A stretch of 64,000 bases of DNA from JAEUOS01 sp965279115. GTDB lineage: Bacteria; Pseudomonadota; Gammaproteobacteria; Burkholderiales; JAEUOS01. The notes under the pieces are model-generated. The model did no database searches, was not told where the DNA came from, and worked only from the letters and a program-made list of their open reading frames with translations. The stretch's first letter is position 1; every line of letters begins with the position of its first letter. The position numbers were made by a program, and so were the translations under genes. The stretch covers positions 1,860,001 through 1,924,000 of the forward strand of contig OZ257137.1 of the NCBI GenBank assembly GCA_965279115.1. Direction: 5' to 3'. This document shows positions 52,137 through 61,061 of this stretch, in pieces.

Positions 52137-53269
52137 CGGCCCGCGCCCCACACCGCGCGCGCCACCTCGACCACGCGGGCCAGCTTGGCCCACTGGTCTT
52201 CCATGCTGATGATGTTGCCCTCCACGGTGCTGGCGAAGCCGCACTGCGGCGATAGCGCCAGGTTTTCCAGCGGCACCAGGCGGCTGGCATCATCGATGCG
52301 ACGCTTCAGGTCGTCCGCGCTTTCCAGCTGGCCGCGCTTGGTGGTCACCAGGCCCAGCACCACTTTCATGCCCTGCGGCACATGGCGCAGGGGCGCGAAG
52401 TCGCCGGAGCGCTCGTCGTCGTATTCGAGCAGGAAGTGGTCGGGCTTCAATCCGCCCAGCACGGCTTCGGCGATGCGTTCATAGCCACCCTCGGCGATCC
52501 AGCCGCTGCGCGAATTGCCGCGGCATACGTGGATGCCGATGGCGGTATCCGCGCGTCGCTTCGAGATGCAGGCATTGGTCAGTTCCACATAGCGCGCCAG
52601 GCGCGCGTCGGGGTCGTCGCCGGCCTCGCGCACCTCGGCGCGCAGGCGGTCGCTGATGAAGTAGGTCATCAGCGGATCATCGATCTGGATGTAGCGGCAG
52701 CCGGCCTCCTCCAGTGCGGCGATCTCGCGCTGGTACACCGCCGCCAGGTCGGCGAAGAACTGCTCGATGTCGGGATAGGCTTCGCTCGATACCGCGGCAC
52801 GCCCGCCATGGAAGTGCAGGCGTGTCGGCGACGGCAGGGTGATCTTGGCGGTGCGGTTGGTGGCGCTTTTCAGGAACGCGAAGTCCGCCGCATTGACCGG
52901 TGCATCCAGATGCACGCGGCCGGTGGTGACCACGTTCTTCGGCACGTACTTCCAGCCATGGTCGTGTCCGTGATCATCCGCGCCTGGGGCGACGAAGGCC
53001 TGCTTTGCATCGCCGTCACGGATTTCCACGCCCTTCAACGCGGCGACGAAATCGATCCACCAGTTTTCGCGGCGGAACTCGCCGTCGACCACCACTTCGA
53101 AGCCTAGGTCTTCCTGCCGGCGCGCGATGTCGCGGATGGCCGCGTCCTCAGCCGCGCGCAGGGCTGCGTGGTCGATGGCGCCGGCCTTGAAGCGCTCGCG
53201 CGCCTCGATGAGGGCGGCGGGGCGCAGCAGGCTGCCGACCTGGTCGGCGCGGAAGAACGGACGGGGCAT
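52133..53269 (-). CDS. Cobalamin-independent methionine synthase-like methyltransferase (MetE C-terminal type)
   Basis: A 378-residue single-domain protein corresponding to the catalytic half of MetE. Zinc ligands are His247 and Cys249 (GIHVCRGN), Glu282 (LLEYDD) and Cys343 (SPQCGF). RADQVGSLLRP at the start and YIQIDDP in the middle are typical. Full MetE has about 750 residues; this short form lacks the N-terminal half and its methyl donor is uncertain. It contains a His-rich loop (DDHGHDHGW, 99-107) that could bind metal. Confidence 0.9.
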   Translation of the reverse strand: MPRPFFRADQVGSLLRPAALIEARERFKAGAIDHAALRAAEDAAIRDIARRQEDLGFEVVVDGEFRRENWWIDFVAALKGVEIRDGDAKQAFVAPGADDHGHDHGWKYVPKNVVTTGRVHLDAPVNAADFAFLKSATNRTAKITLPSPTRLHFHGGRAAVSSEAYPDIEQFFADLAAVYQREIAALEEAGCRYIQIDDPLMTYFISDRLRAEVREAGDDPDARLARYVELTNACISKRRADTAIGIHVCRGNSRSGWIAEGGYERIAEAVLGGLKPDHFLLEYDDERSGDFAPLRHVPQGMKVVLGLVTTKRGQLESADDLKRRIDDASRLVPLENLALSPQCGFASTVEGNIISMEDQWAKLARVVEVARAVWGAGR

Positions 53270-53392
53270 AGGGCGTAATCGCGATCCATTGGTAGTCGAT
53301 CGCGCATTTTAGGTCGAGCCAAGCTTTCGGGTGCAGCAGACCTTTGGGGAGTTGCTGTATTCTTACGGTTTTGTGATCGATCAAGACTCCAG

Positions 53393-53650
53393 ATGAGCGC
53401 AACCACTCTCTCGGCAAAATTTCAGATTTCCATTCCAAAGGATGTCCGGGAAGAAATGGGCCTGAAACCGGGGCAGAAATTCGAGTTTCTGCGGATCGGT
53501 CGCACCCTCAAGCTGGTTCCACAGCCCCGCATGGAAGATCTGTTCGGGCTTGGTCGCGGGGCGAACCCGGACGGATACCGGGATCGCAACGATCGCGATG
53601 CTCGTCTTTCGAAGCCTGCTTCCGCGAAGAAGAAGTCCAAGGCCGCCTGA
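53393..53650 (+). CDS. vapB: AbrB/MazE-fold antitoxin (VapB-like)
   Basis: An 85-residue protein with an N-terminal swapped-hairpin AbrB domain: LSAKFQISIPKDVREEMGLK, then PGQKFEFLRIGRTLKLVP. The basic, Lys-rich tail (SAKKKSKAA) probably contacts toxin or DNA. It precedes the PIN-domain gene by three bases, the normal order for antitoxin first. It should neutralise the toxin and repress the shared promoter in the 123-bp gap upstream. Confidence 0.9.
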   Translation: MSATTLSAKFQISIPKDVREEMGLKPGQKFEFLRIGRTLKLVPQPRMEDLFGLGRGANPDGYRDRNDRDARLSKPASAKKKSKAA

Positions 53651-53653
53651 CAC

Positions 53654-54028
53654 ATGGTGGTTGCCGACACTTGTGTCTGGGTCGAGTGGATCACCGGCAC
53701 TGCGTTAGGCAAGCGCTTCACGCCTGTTCTCGCTGACGCCGACCACCTGATCGTGCCCACGCTTGTCCAGCACGAACTTTACAAGTGGTGCCTGCGCGAA
53801 CTTTCTGAAGAGCAGGCGGAATCCGTGGTTGCAGGTACACGCATGTGTCGCGTCATCCCGCTTACCGAGCCTATTGCGCTACACGCGGCGCAACTCGCGC
53901 GGACACATCGGCTGGCGACAGCAGATGCCATCGTGTATGCAACGGCGGACCTTTCCAATGCGCGACTGATCACCATCGATCGACATTTCAAGGGTCTCTC
54001 TGGCGTGGAGTACACGCCAAAGACCTAG
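53654..54028 (+). CDS. vapC: PIN-domain toxin (VapC-like ribonuclease)
   Basis: A 124-residue PIN-domain protein. The four acidic residues of the Mg2+ site are Asp5 (MVVADTCVW), Glu41 (LVQHELYK), Asp91 (LATADAIVYATA) and Asp109 (LITIDRHFK). All are intact, so it should be an active RNase. The codon makeup is less GC-rich than in neighbours, which fits horizontal gain of a toxin-antitoxin unit. It converges with the ABC transporter operon, 27 bp away. Confidence 0.92.
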   Translation: MVVADTCVWVEWITGTALGKRFTPVLADADHLIVPTLVQHELYKWCLRELSEEQAESVVAGTRMCRVIPLTEPIALHAAQLARTHRLATADAIVYATADLSNARLITIDRHFKGLSGVEYTPKT

Positions 54029-54055
54029 GTCCAGCGAACTCGTCGCGGCGCGCCT

Positions 54056-55054
54056 TCAGGCCTTGGCCGTCAGGTCCGTACGCACGCAGCGCACCCAATG
54101 TCCCGCCGACACCTCCACCGGCTCCGGCGCGGACACACGGCAGGCATCGTTCGCATGCGCGCAGCGCGGCGCGAAGGCGCAGCCCGGCGGCAGGTTGGCC
54201 AGATCAGGCGGGCTGCCGGGAATCGCCGGCAGGCGGTTGCCCAGGAGTCGCCCGCCATGCGGCCGGGTGGACATGAGACCAATCGTGTAGGGGTGGCGCG
54301 GCGAGCGGATCACGTCGCGCACCTTGCCGATCTCGACGATGCGCCCGGCGTACATCACGGCGATGCGATCGGCGACCTCGACCCCGACGCTGATGTCGTG
54401 GGTCACGAAGATCATCGACAGGCCGAGTTCGCGCTGCAGGTCGCGCAACAGCAAGAGGACCTGCACCTGCACGGTGGCGTCGAGCGCGGTGGTGGGTTCA
54501 TCGGCCAGCAGGACCTGCGGGTTGCAGGCCAGGGCCAGGGCGATCATGGCGCGCTGGCGCATGCCGCCGGACATTTCATGCGGGTAGGCATCCAGCCTGC
54601 GCTCCGGGCTGGGAATGCGCACATGCTCGAACAGCGTCAACGCGCGGCGGCGTGCCTCATCGGGCGATACGTTCTCATGCTTGATGATGGACTCGGTGAT
54701 CTGCCGGCCGACGGTATAGACCGGGTCCATGGCCAGCATCGGCTCCTGGAAGATCATCGAAACCATCTTGCCGCGAAAATCCGCCAGCGCCTTGCCTTTC
54801 AGCTGCAGGACATCGACGTCCTGCACCTTGATGCCGCCTTCGATGCGGGTCTTTTTCTCCGGATGCAGGCGCAGGATGGAGCGCAGGGTCACGCTCTTGC
54901 CGGAACCGGACTCGCCCAGCAGGGCCACCACCTCGCCACGACGGATCTTCAGGTCGACACCATCGACCGCGCGCACCGGCTTGGGCCCGCCGGTGAAAGT
55001 CACCCGCAGGCTGGAAATGTCGAGGATGACTTCGTCGCCGCTGCCGGTGGTCAT
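54056..55054 (-). CDS. Peptide/opine-type ABC transporter ATP-binding protein (DppD-like)
   Basis: A 332-residue ATPase. Walker A is GESGSGKSVT, the signature is EMSGGMRQR, and Walker B is VLLADEPTTALD. The C-terminal oligopeptide-transporter extension with a Cys cluster (PPGCAFAPRCAHANDAC) may bind an iron-sulfur cluster as in DppD/OppD. ATG 55054 overlaps the stop of the partner ATPase. Last gene of the five-gene operon. Confidence 0.93.
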   Translation of the reverse strand: MTTGSGDEVILDISSLRVTFTGGPKPVRAVDGVDLKIRRGEVVALLGESGSGKSVTLRSILRLHPEKKTRIEGGIKVQDVDVLQLKGKALADFRGKMVSMIFQEPMLAMDPVYTVGRQITESIIKHENVSPDEARRRALTLFEHVRIPSPERRLDAYPHEMSGGMRQRAMIALALACNPQVLLADEPTTALDATVQVQVLLLLRDLQRELGLSMIFVTHDISVGVEVADRIAVMYAGRIVEIGKVRDVIRSPRHPYTIGLMSTRPHGGRLLGNRLPAIPGSPPDLANLPPGCAFAPRCAHANDACRVSAPEPVEVSAGHWVRCVRTDLTAKA

Positions 55055-56076
55055 GCGGCCTCCGGCGTGGCGCTGGCCTTGACCTTGGAGTGGCCAGAGC
55101 GCGGTGCATGCATGTGGCAGGCCACCCAATGCGGCGCCGGATCGGCGGCGCCGGCGAGCAGGGCCGGCATGCGCTCGGAACACACACTCTCCGCGTAGGT
55201 GCAGCGGGTGTGGAAGCGGCATCCCGGCGGCGGGTCGATCGGGTTGGGCGGGTCGCCGGTGATGGGCGGCGCCTCGGTGCGATGGTCCGGGTCCATCGAC
55301 AGGAGCGAGCCCAGGAGTGCCGTGGTGTAGGGATGACGGCTGCCGGTATAGAGCGCCTCGGTCGGGCCCAGTTCAGCCACTCGGCCGAGGTACATCACCA
55401 GCACACGGGTGGACATGAAACGCACCACTTCCAGGTCGTGGCTGATGAACAGGTAGGTCAGGCCGAACTCCTCCTTGAGATCGGCCAGCAGGTTGAGCAC
55501 CTGCGCCTCGACGGACTTGTCGAGCGCCGACACGGCTTCGTCGAGCACCAGGATGCGCGGCTGCAGGGCCAGCGAGCGGGCGATGTTGACGCGCTGGCGC
55601 TGGCCGCCGGAAAGTTCATGGGTAAAGCGTCCGGCGAAGCGTTTCGGGTCCAGGCCGACGCGGTCGAGCAGCGACAGCGCGCGTGCATTGGCTTCCTGCT
55701 GCGACACGCCATGAACGGTGGGCCCGAAGGCGATCGACTCCTCCACCGTCAGGCGCGGGTTGAGCGAGGCGTAGCTGTCCTGGAACACCATCTGCACCTG
55801 GCGGCGGAATTCCTTGAGCGGCATCTCCACGGTGCCGACGGTCTTGCCGCCGAAGCGGATGGTGCCCGCGGTGGGCGCTATCAGGTGCATCAACAGGCGC
55901 GCGGTGGTCGACTTGCCGCAACCGGATTCGCCCACCACGCCCAGTGTTTCACCTTCGAACAGGTCGAAGTCGACACCGTCGACGGCGGAGACGAAGGTGG
56001 TGGCGCGCCCAAGCAGGTTTTTCTTGACCGGGAACTGCTTGACCAGGCCGCGCACTTCGAGGAGGGGAACGGTCAT
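55051..56076 (-). CDS. Peptide/opine-type ABC transporter ATP-binding protein (DppF-like)
   Basis: A 341-residue ATPase. Walker A GESGCGKSTT, signature LSGGQRQRV, Walker B ILVLDEAVSALD, and a C-terminal Cys cluster (PPGCRFHTRCTYAESVC). It pairs with the DppD-like ATPase. ATG 56076 overlaps the permease stop (ATGA); an open frame continuing upstream is not needed. Order here, permease then F-type then D-type ATPase, is the reverse of the usual D-F order. Confidence 0.93.
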   Translation of the reverse strand: MTVPLLEVRGLVKQFPVKKNLLGRATTFVSAVDGVDFDLFEGETLGVVGESGCGKSTTARLLMHLIAPTAGTIRFGGKTVGTVEMPLKEFRRQVQMVFQDSYASLNPRLTVEESIAFGPTVHGVSQQEANARALSLLDRVGLDPKRFAGRFTHELSGGQRQRVNIARSLALQPRILVLDEAVSALDKSVEAQVLNLLADLKEEFGLTYLFISHDLEVVRFMSTRVLVMYLGRVAELGPTEALYTGSRHPYTTALLGSLLSMDPDHRTEAPPITGDPPNPIDPPPGCRFHTRCTYAESVCSERMPALLAGAADPAPHWVACHMHAPRSGHSKVKASATPEAA

Positions 56077-56957
56077 GCCTTGATGTCCATCGCCGAACGC
56101 AGGCCGTCGGTCATGATGTTGAAGGAAATCGAGGTGATGAAGATCATCACGCCAGGCAATGCGCACAGGAGCGGCTGGCTGTACATGGCCGTGCGCAGGG
56201 TGTTCAACATCAGGCCCCAGTCGGGCTCTGGCGGCTTCACGCCCAGGCCCAGGAAGGAAAGGCCGGAAGCTAGGATCATCGATACCGCGATCAGGCTCAT
56301 GGCGTAGACGAAGATCGGCCCCAGCACATTGCCCAGCACGTGCTTGCGGATGATCAAAAGCGGCCCGGCGCCGGAAGCGCGCGCGGCCTCGACGAAGTCG
56401 CGTGTGCGTACGCCCGTGGTGACCGACTCCGCCACCCGCGCGATCGGCGGGATGAACACCAGGATCAGCGAGAGCATGCCGTTGAAGATGCCGGGACCGA
56501 GCGCGCCGGCCAGCGCCACCGCCAGCAGCACCGACGGGAAGGCGAAGAACACGTCCATGGTGCGCATGAGGATGGTGTTGGTCCAGCCGCCGGCGTAACC
56601 GGAGACGATGCCGATGGCCGCGCCGATGAACAGGGCGACGAACACCGGCACGATGCCCATGAACAGCGATATCCGCGCCCCATAGATCAGGCGCGAGAGC
56701 ATGTCGCGGCCGAGTTCGTCGGTGCCGAGCGGAAAGCCTTCAGTGCCCGGAGGCTTGAGGCGTCTGAGCGTCATGCCCTGCAGCGGGTCGTGCGGCGCCA
56801 GCCACGGCGCGAAGATGGCCATGAGGATCAACGCCAGCACCATCAGGGCGGCGATCACCGCCACCGGGTCGCGGCGGAAGCGCCGCCATACCGTCACCCA
56901 ATAACCGGGCGAACGCTGGATGGCGGTGGGAGCGATGGTTTCGGTCGCGGCGTTCAT
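56073..56957 (-). CDS. ABC transporter permease (DppC-like)
   Basis: A 294-residue membrane protein with about six membrane segments. The N-terminal extension (WVTVWRRFRRDPVAVIAALM) is the OppC/DppC opening. The ATPase-docking loop is in VRTRDFVEAARASGAGPLL. It forms the channel with the DppB-like permease, four bases upstream. Confidence 0.93.
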   Translation of the reverse strand: MNAATETIAPTAIQRSPGYWVTVWRRFRRDPVAVIAALMVLALILMAIFAPWLAPHDPLQGMTLRRLKPPGTEGFPLGTDELGRDMLSRLIYGARISLFMGIVPVFVALFIGAAIGIVSGYAGGWTNTILMRTMDVFFAFPSVLLAVALAGALGPGIFNGMLSLILVFIPPIARVAESVTTGVRTRDFVEAARASGAGPLLIIRKHVLGNVLGPIFVYAMSLIAVSMILASGLSFLGLGVKPPEPDWGLMLNTLRTAMYSQPLLCALPGVMIFITSISFNIMTDGLRSAMDIKA

Positions 56958-56961
56958 CGGG

Positions 56962-57915
56962 TCAGGCGCGTTGAATGCGCGGGTCGAGAGCGGTCTGCAT
57001 CACGTCCACCGCGAGGTTCAGCACCACGAAGAACATCGCCAGCACCAGGATGGTCCCCTGCAGCAACGGCAGGTCGCGCTGGAAGATGGCGTCGTTGAGC
57101 AGCAGGCCCGTGCCGGGCCAGGAGAACACGGTCTCGATCAGGATCGAGCCGCCGAGCAGGTAACCCAGCTGTATGCCCATCACCGCCAGCGCGGTGGGGG
57201 CGGCGTTTTTCACCACATGGGTGAACACGCCGAATTCCGAAAGACCCTTGGCGCGCAGGCCGGCGATGAATTCCTGCGAGAGGATCTCCCCCACCAGGGC
57301 ACGCACGGTGCGCGCGATGATGCCCATCGGGATCACCGACATGGTGATCGCCGGCAGGATCAGATGTTGCACGTGCTCCCAGTTCCACAACCACGATTCC
57401 GAGCCGCCGGGCCCGGCACCGGTGGCCGGCAGCCAGCCGAGCGTGGCCGAGAAGATGATCACAAGCACCATGCCCAGCCAGTAATGCGGCACGGAAACTC
57501 CGAACACCGACATCGCCGAGGCGGCCTTGTCGATCCAGGTATCGCGGAAGTAGCCGGCGACAAAACCGAACAACGTGCCCAGCACAAAACCGATGAAGGT
57601 GGCCAGCGCCGCCAGCATCAGGGTATTGCCGACGGCCTTGCCGATTTCGGCGTCCACCGGACGGCCGGTGCGGATCGAGGTGCCGAGGTCGCCCTGCACC
57701 ACCCGCAACAGCCAGCGGAAGTACTGCTCATGGTACGGCCGGTCGAAACCGTACAGCGCCATCATCTGCTGCTTGATCTCCTGCGAGGCGTCCGGAGGCA
57801 GCACCGACACCAGCGGGTCACCGGGCGCGAGATAGACCAGCGCGAAGCAGACGATGGTCACGCCCAGCATGATGGGCAGTGCCAGCAGGATGCGCTTGAA
57901 GGTGTATACGAACAA
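56962..57915 (-). CDS. ABC transporter permease (DppB-like)
   Basis: A permease of about 317 residues with six membrane segments, starting FVYTFKRILLALPIMLGVTI and containing the LAPGDP motif. The docking loop is EFIAGLRAKGLSEFGVF. I start at TTG 57915, which gives the usual N terminus; it has no good ribosome site. The open frame extends to GTG 57999, but that codon lies in a terminator-like hairpin and the extra residues encode a 12-bp repeat (QPAV units), so the extension is unlikely. Confidence 0.85.
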   Translation of the reverse strand: MFVYTFKRILLALPIMLGVTIVCFALVYLAPGDPLVSVLPPDASQEIKQQMMALYGFDRPYHEQYFRWLLRVVQGDLGTSIRTGRPVDAEIGKAVGNTLMLAALATFIGFVLGTLFGFVAGYFRDTWIDKAASAMSVFGVSVPHYWLGMVLVIIFSATLGWLPATGAGPGGSESWLWNWEHVQHLILPAITMSVIPMGIIARTVRALVGEILSQEFIAGLRAKGLSEFGVFTHVVKNAAPTALAVMGIQLGYLLGGSILIETVFSWPGTGLLLNDAIFQRDLPLLQGTILVLAMFFVVLNLAVDVMQTALDPRIQRA

Positions 57916-57926
57916 TGGGAGCGGTT

Positions 57927-57957
57927 CGGGTTGTACTGCGGGTTGTACTGCGGGTTG
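57927..57957. repeat. 12-bp minisatellite in the dppA-dppB leader
   Basis: Two exact copies of CGGGTTGTACTG (57927-57938, 57939-57950) followed by a partial third (CGGGTTG). They lie 12-42 bp before the dppB-like start on the minus strand. Copy number could change by slippage and alter translation or message stability. Confidence 0.85.
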
Positions 57958-57978
57958 GACGATGGTGAAACAAAAGCA

Positions 57979-58005
57979 AGGGGCGCGCCATGACAGCACG
58001 CCCCT
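57979..58005 (-). terminator. Intrinsic terminator/attenuator between receptor and permease genes
   Basis: Read on the minus strand, stem AGGGGCG / CGCCCCT (58005-57999 and 57985-57979) with a 13-base loop is followed by TTGCTTTTGTTT. It lies 50 bp after the receptor stop. Partial termination here would yield more receptor than membrane subunits, a usual need in ABC importers. Confidence 0.75.
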
Positions 58006-58054
58006 GTTTGGCCGGCGCAGCCGGAAAACCGGCCGCGCCGATACCGGCGAACGA

Positions 58055-59701
58055 CTACATGCTCATCGTGGCGATATCGATGAACCAGCTCCGGGGCTGG
58101 ACCACGCCCTTGACCTTGGGGCTGATCGCGCGCGGGCCTACGTCATGCGCCACCCACAGGAAGGCCGCGTCGTCGACGATGCGGGTATGCAGGCGGGAGA
58201 GCGCCACATCGCGACCGATCTCGTCAAAGGTGGTGCGGGCGCGGGTGATGAGTTCGTCGATCTCCGGGTGGGTGTAGTAACCCCAGTTGTTCGACACCGG
58301 CGGCAGGGTCTTGGAAGACGAGAAGCGCACCATGGCAAAGAACGGGTCCATCGCCGCGAAGGTCACGTTGGTGGCGTGGGCGCCGCGCGATTTCGGATCC
58401 TTGGCACCTTCACGCCAGTTGGTGAACAGCGCGTTCCATTCGATGACGTCGAGTTCCACATCGAAATAGCACGCCTTCAAGGCCTGCTGCAGGTACTCGT
58501 TCATGGCGATCGGCTGCATCTGGCCGGAACCGGAGGCCGAGGTGAGCGTCTTGACCTTGAGGCGCTTGTTGGGGCCGAAACCGGCCTCCGCCATCAGCTT
58601 CTGCGCGGCCGGCAGGTCGTACTTGATGTCGAACTTCGGGGCGCCCCACCACGGATGCCCGGGAGCCACGGTGCCCTTGGGAATCTCCATCAGGCCGCCC
58701 AGCAACTGCTTGAGTTCGCCGCGGTTGACACACAGGTTGGCCGCCTGGCGCACCCGCTTGTCCAGCCAGGGCGAGCCTTCGGCGAAGGAAAACTGCCAGG
58801 GCCACACATGCGGCTGGGCATTGGTATAGATCGTGAAGCCCTTCTTCTTGATCTGCGGCACAGCATCCGGCGCCGGCGCCTCGATCCAGTCCACCTGGCC
58901 GGACAGGATCGCCGCGGTACGCGCATTGGCTTCGGGCATCGGCACCAGCACGACACGGTCGATCTTGGGCTTGCGCTTCGGATCCCAGTAGTCGGCATTC
59001 TTGACGTACTCGACCCGCTCGCGGGCGGAGAACTTGGCCATCTTGAACGGGCCCGAGCCGGAAGCGTCGGCGGCAAATGCCGCCCAGGCCTGCTTGGCGC
59101 GTTCGGCCGGATCGGAAACCGAACCCAGCGCGTCGTACTTCTTCTGCCAGTGGGCCGGCGATGCGATGAACAGGTTGGTCAGGTTGATCGGCAGGAAGGA
59201 ATCCGGCTCGCGGGTGGTGAGTTCCACCGTGAAGTCATCGATCTTGCGCGCGCTCACCAGGGTGGGCATGCGCGACACGGTCACGCCGATTTGGTCGGGG
59301 GCGAAGTGGCGTGCGGCCTTGTTCAGCACCTTGTCGACGTTCCAGATGATGGCGTCGGCAGTCAGGGCGCTGCCGTCATGGAACTTCACGCCCTTGCGCA
59401 ACTTGAAGGTCCACTTGGTCTTGTCCGTGGCGCCGACGCTCCATTCGGTGGCGAGGCCGGGAATCAGGACGCTGGCCTTGTCGGCCGAGGAAAGGTCCCA
59501 ATGGGTCAGCGCGTCGAACAGCGGAATGCCGGTGAAACGGTTGCCCTCGAAACCCTGGTCAGGCTGGCCGGTGGTTTTCGGAATGTCGGCCGCCGTCATG
59601 GCGATGCGCAGGGTCTTTTCCTGCGCCTGTGCGCTCATCGGGCCGAAAGCCGCCGACAGCGCAAGTGTCGCCAGTGCGACCCGGAATCCAGTGCGTTTCA
59701 T
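58055..59701 (-). CDS. ABC transporter substrate-binding protein, family 5 (DppA-like)
   Basis: A 548-residue periplasmic receptor with signal peptide ending MSAQAQ. Family-5 features: FKLRKGVKFHDGSALTADAI, GSGPFKMAKFSARERVEYV, NADYWDPKRKPKIDRVVLV and AILSGQVDWIEAPAPD. Ligands in this family include peptides, opines, nickel complexes and glycosides; nothing in the sequence decides. ATG 59701 has GAGGAGA upstream; an ATG six codons earlier overlaps this ribosome site. First gene of the operon. Confidence 0.94.
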   Translation of the reverse strand: MKRTGFRVALATLALSAAFGPMSAQAQEKTLRIAMTAADIPKTTGQPDQGFEGNRFTGIPLFDALTHWDLSSADKASVLIPGLATEWSVGATDKTKWTFKLRKGVKFHDGSALTADAIIWNVDKVLNKAARHFAPDQIGVTVSRMPTLVSARKIDDFTVELTTREPDSFLPINLTNLFIASPAHWQKKYDALGSVSDPAERAKQAWAAFAADASGSGPFKMAKFSARERVEYVKNADYWDPKRKPKIDRVVLVPMPEANARTAAILSGQVDWIEAPAPDAVPQIKKKGFTIYTNAQPHVWPWQFSFAEGSPWLDKRVRQAANLCVNRGELKQLLGGLMEIPKGTVAPGHPWWGAPKFDIKYDLPAAQKLMAEAGFGPNKRLKVKTLTSASGSGQMQPIAMNEYLQQALKACYFDVELDVIEWNALFTNWREGAKDPKSRGAHATNVTFAAMDPFFAMVRFSSSKTLPPVSNNWGYYTHPEIDELITRARTTFDEIGRDVALSRLHTRIVDDAAFLWVAHDVGPRAISPKVKGVVQPRSWFIDIATMSM

Positions 59702-60050
59702 TGCTGATGCTCTCCTCAAGTTGAAAAATGCCGCTTTGGCAATCGCCGGATGCGCGAATCACAGCACGCCGGACGCTGGTCTACCGCCGCACCGCAACGG
59801 TTCAAGCCAAGCATTTAGCAAGCACGATGCCAATCAAAATTAGTATACATGACGCCCTATGGACGTATACACGGCGCGCCACGTGGCCCGCTGCGGGAAA
59901 GCGTGGCTCCACATTGGGGGGAGGCGCACCATTAATGGGCGGTTTGTGCGCCGCCGGATCAACTTTGTCCGGGAACAAGGACGGCGGCTAGAATCGCCCA
60001 TCCGGCCACGTCGCGCCAGGGCGGCACCACAGAACAGGACACCATCGCAG
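59702..60050. promoter_or_regulatory. 349-bp divergent regulatory region with paired GTATAC sites
   Basis: No gene is seen here. It separates the ABC receptor gene (leftward) from a Bug receptor gene (rightward). Two copies of the palindrome GTATAC lie at 59843-59848 and 59865-59870, 22 bp apart centre to centre, so on the same face of the helix. GTATAC cores are typical of FadR-type GntR operators. The sequence around them (59835-59870) is AT-rich against the general GC background, as expected for promoters. No gntR gene is found in the window. Confidence 0.5.
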
Positions 60051-61019
60051 ATGCGCCGATTGATCGTCACCCTTTTCCTGACTCTCGTCACCTTCATCAC
60101 CTTGCAGGCGCATGCACAGGATGCCTGGCCGGCAAGGCCGGTCAAGCTGGTCGTGCCCTCGTCGCCTGGCGGTGGCACTGATGCGTTCGCGCGCATCATC
60201 GCGCAGGCGCTGACGGAAGCCACGAAACAGCAATTTGTCGTCGACAACCGCCCCGGCGCCAGCGGCGGCATCGGCGCGCAGGCGGTCGCCAAGTCACCGC
60301 CCGACGGCTACACCTTGCTCATTTCCGCCAACGCGGCCATCGCGATCAATCCCGCCCTGTACAAATCGCTGCCGTTCGATGCCGAACGCGACTTCGCGCC
60401 GGTGACCCGTGGCGTGATGGCGCCGATGGTGATCGCCGCCTACCCCGGCGCGGGCTACAAGACCCTGGGTGAGCTCATCGAAGCCGGCAAGCGCGCGCCC
60501 GAGTCCATCGCCTACGGCTCGGCCGGCGGCGGTTCGCCGCCCTATCTGGGCGTGCGCATGCTGGAAGAAGCCACCGGCGCGAAGTTCGTGCATGTGCCCT
60601 ACAAGGGCGTGGGCCCCGCTTATGTGGACCTGCTGGCAGGGCGCATCAAGTTCATCTTCACTGATCTGGCCACGGTGCAGCAGCATATCGCCGCTGGCAA
60701 GGCGGTTGCGCTGGCCATGAACGAGCGCACCAGCCTGGCGCCGGGCGTGCCCTCGATTGCCGACGCCGGCTGGCCCAAGGTGGAAATGTGGACATCGTTC
60801 AGCGCCATGGCGCCGGCCGGGACGCCGGCGGCCGTGGTGGCCCGCATCAACGAGCAGATCGGCGCGGCAATGAAAACCCCGGCGGTTGCGGAGCGCCTGC
60901 GCGCCCAGGCGCTGGTGCCGGTGTTCGACACACCCGCGCAATTCGCCGCAGCCATCAAGGCGGAGCGCGAACAGTGGGCGGCCTTCGTCCGCCGCAACAA
61001 CATCACGGCCGAACCCTAG
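60051..61019 (+). CDS. Bug/TctC-family periplasmic receptor beside ABC operon
   Basis: A 322-residue receptor with signal peptide ending LQAHAQ and the opening WPARPVKLVVPSSPGGGTDA. Further family stretches are VVDNRPGASGGIGAQAVAKS, YGSAGGGSPPYLGVRMLEEA and HVPYKGVGPAYVDLLAGRI. I use ATG 60051, which begins the signal peptide; a longer frame upstream has none. It converges on the livF gene and has no partner membrane genes here. Confidence 0.93.
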   Translation: MRRLIVTLFLTLVTFITLQAHAQDAWPARPVKLVVPSSPGGGTDAFARIIAQALTEATKQQFVVDNRPGASGGIGAQAVAKSPPDGYTLLISANAAIAINPALYKSLPFDAERDFAPVTRGVMAPMVIAAYPGAGYKTLGELIEAGKRAPESIAYGSAGGGSPPYLGVRMLEEATGAKFVHVPYKGVGPAYVDLLAGRIKFIFTDLATVQQHIAAGKAVALAMNERTSLAPGVPSIADAGWPKVEMWTSFSAMAPAGTPAAVVARINEQIGAAMKTPAVAERLRAQALVPVFDTPAQFAAAIKAEREQWAAFVRRNNITAEP

Positions 61020-61061
61020 GCTTCGGGGCAGGAGAATGCAGACGGCGCGGCCGCCTTCGGC

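Noticed and set aside
53393..54028. Wider mobile island around the toxin-antitoxin genes
   Set aside because: No integrase, transposase, tRNA or flanking repeats were found; only the two genes look foreign in composition.
57927..57957. Possible CRISPR repeats
   Set aside because: Units are only 12 bp, directly adjacent without spacers, and no cas gene exists in the window.
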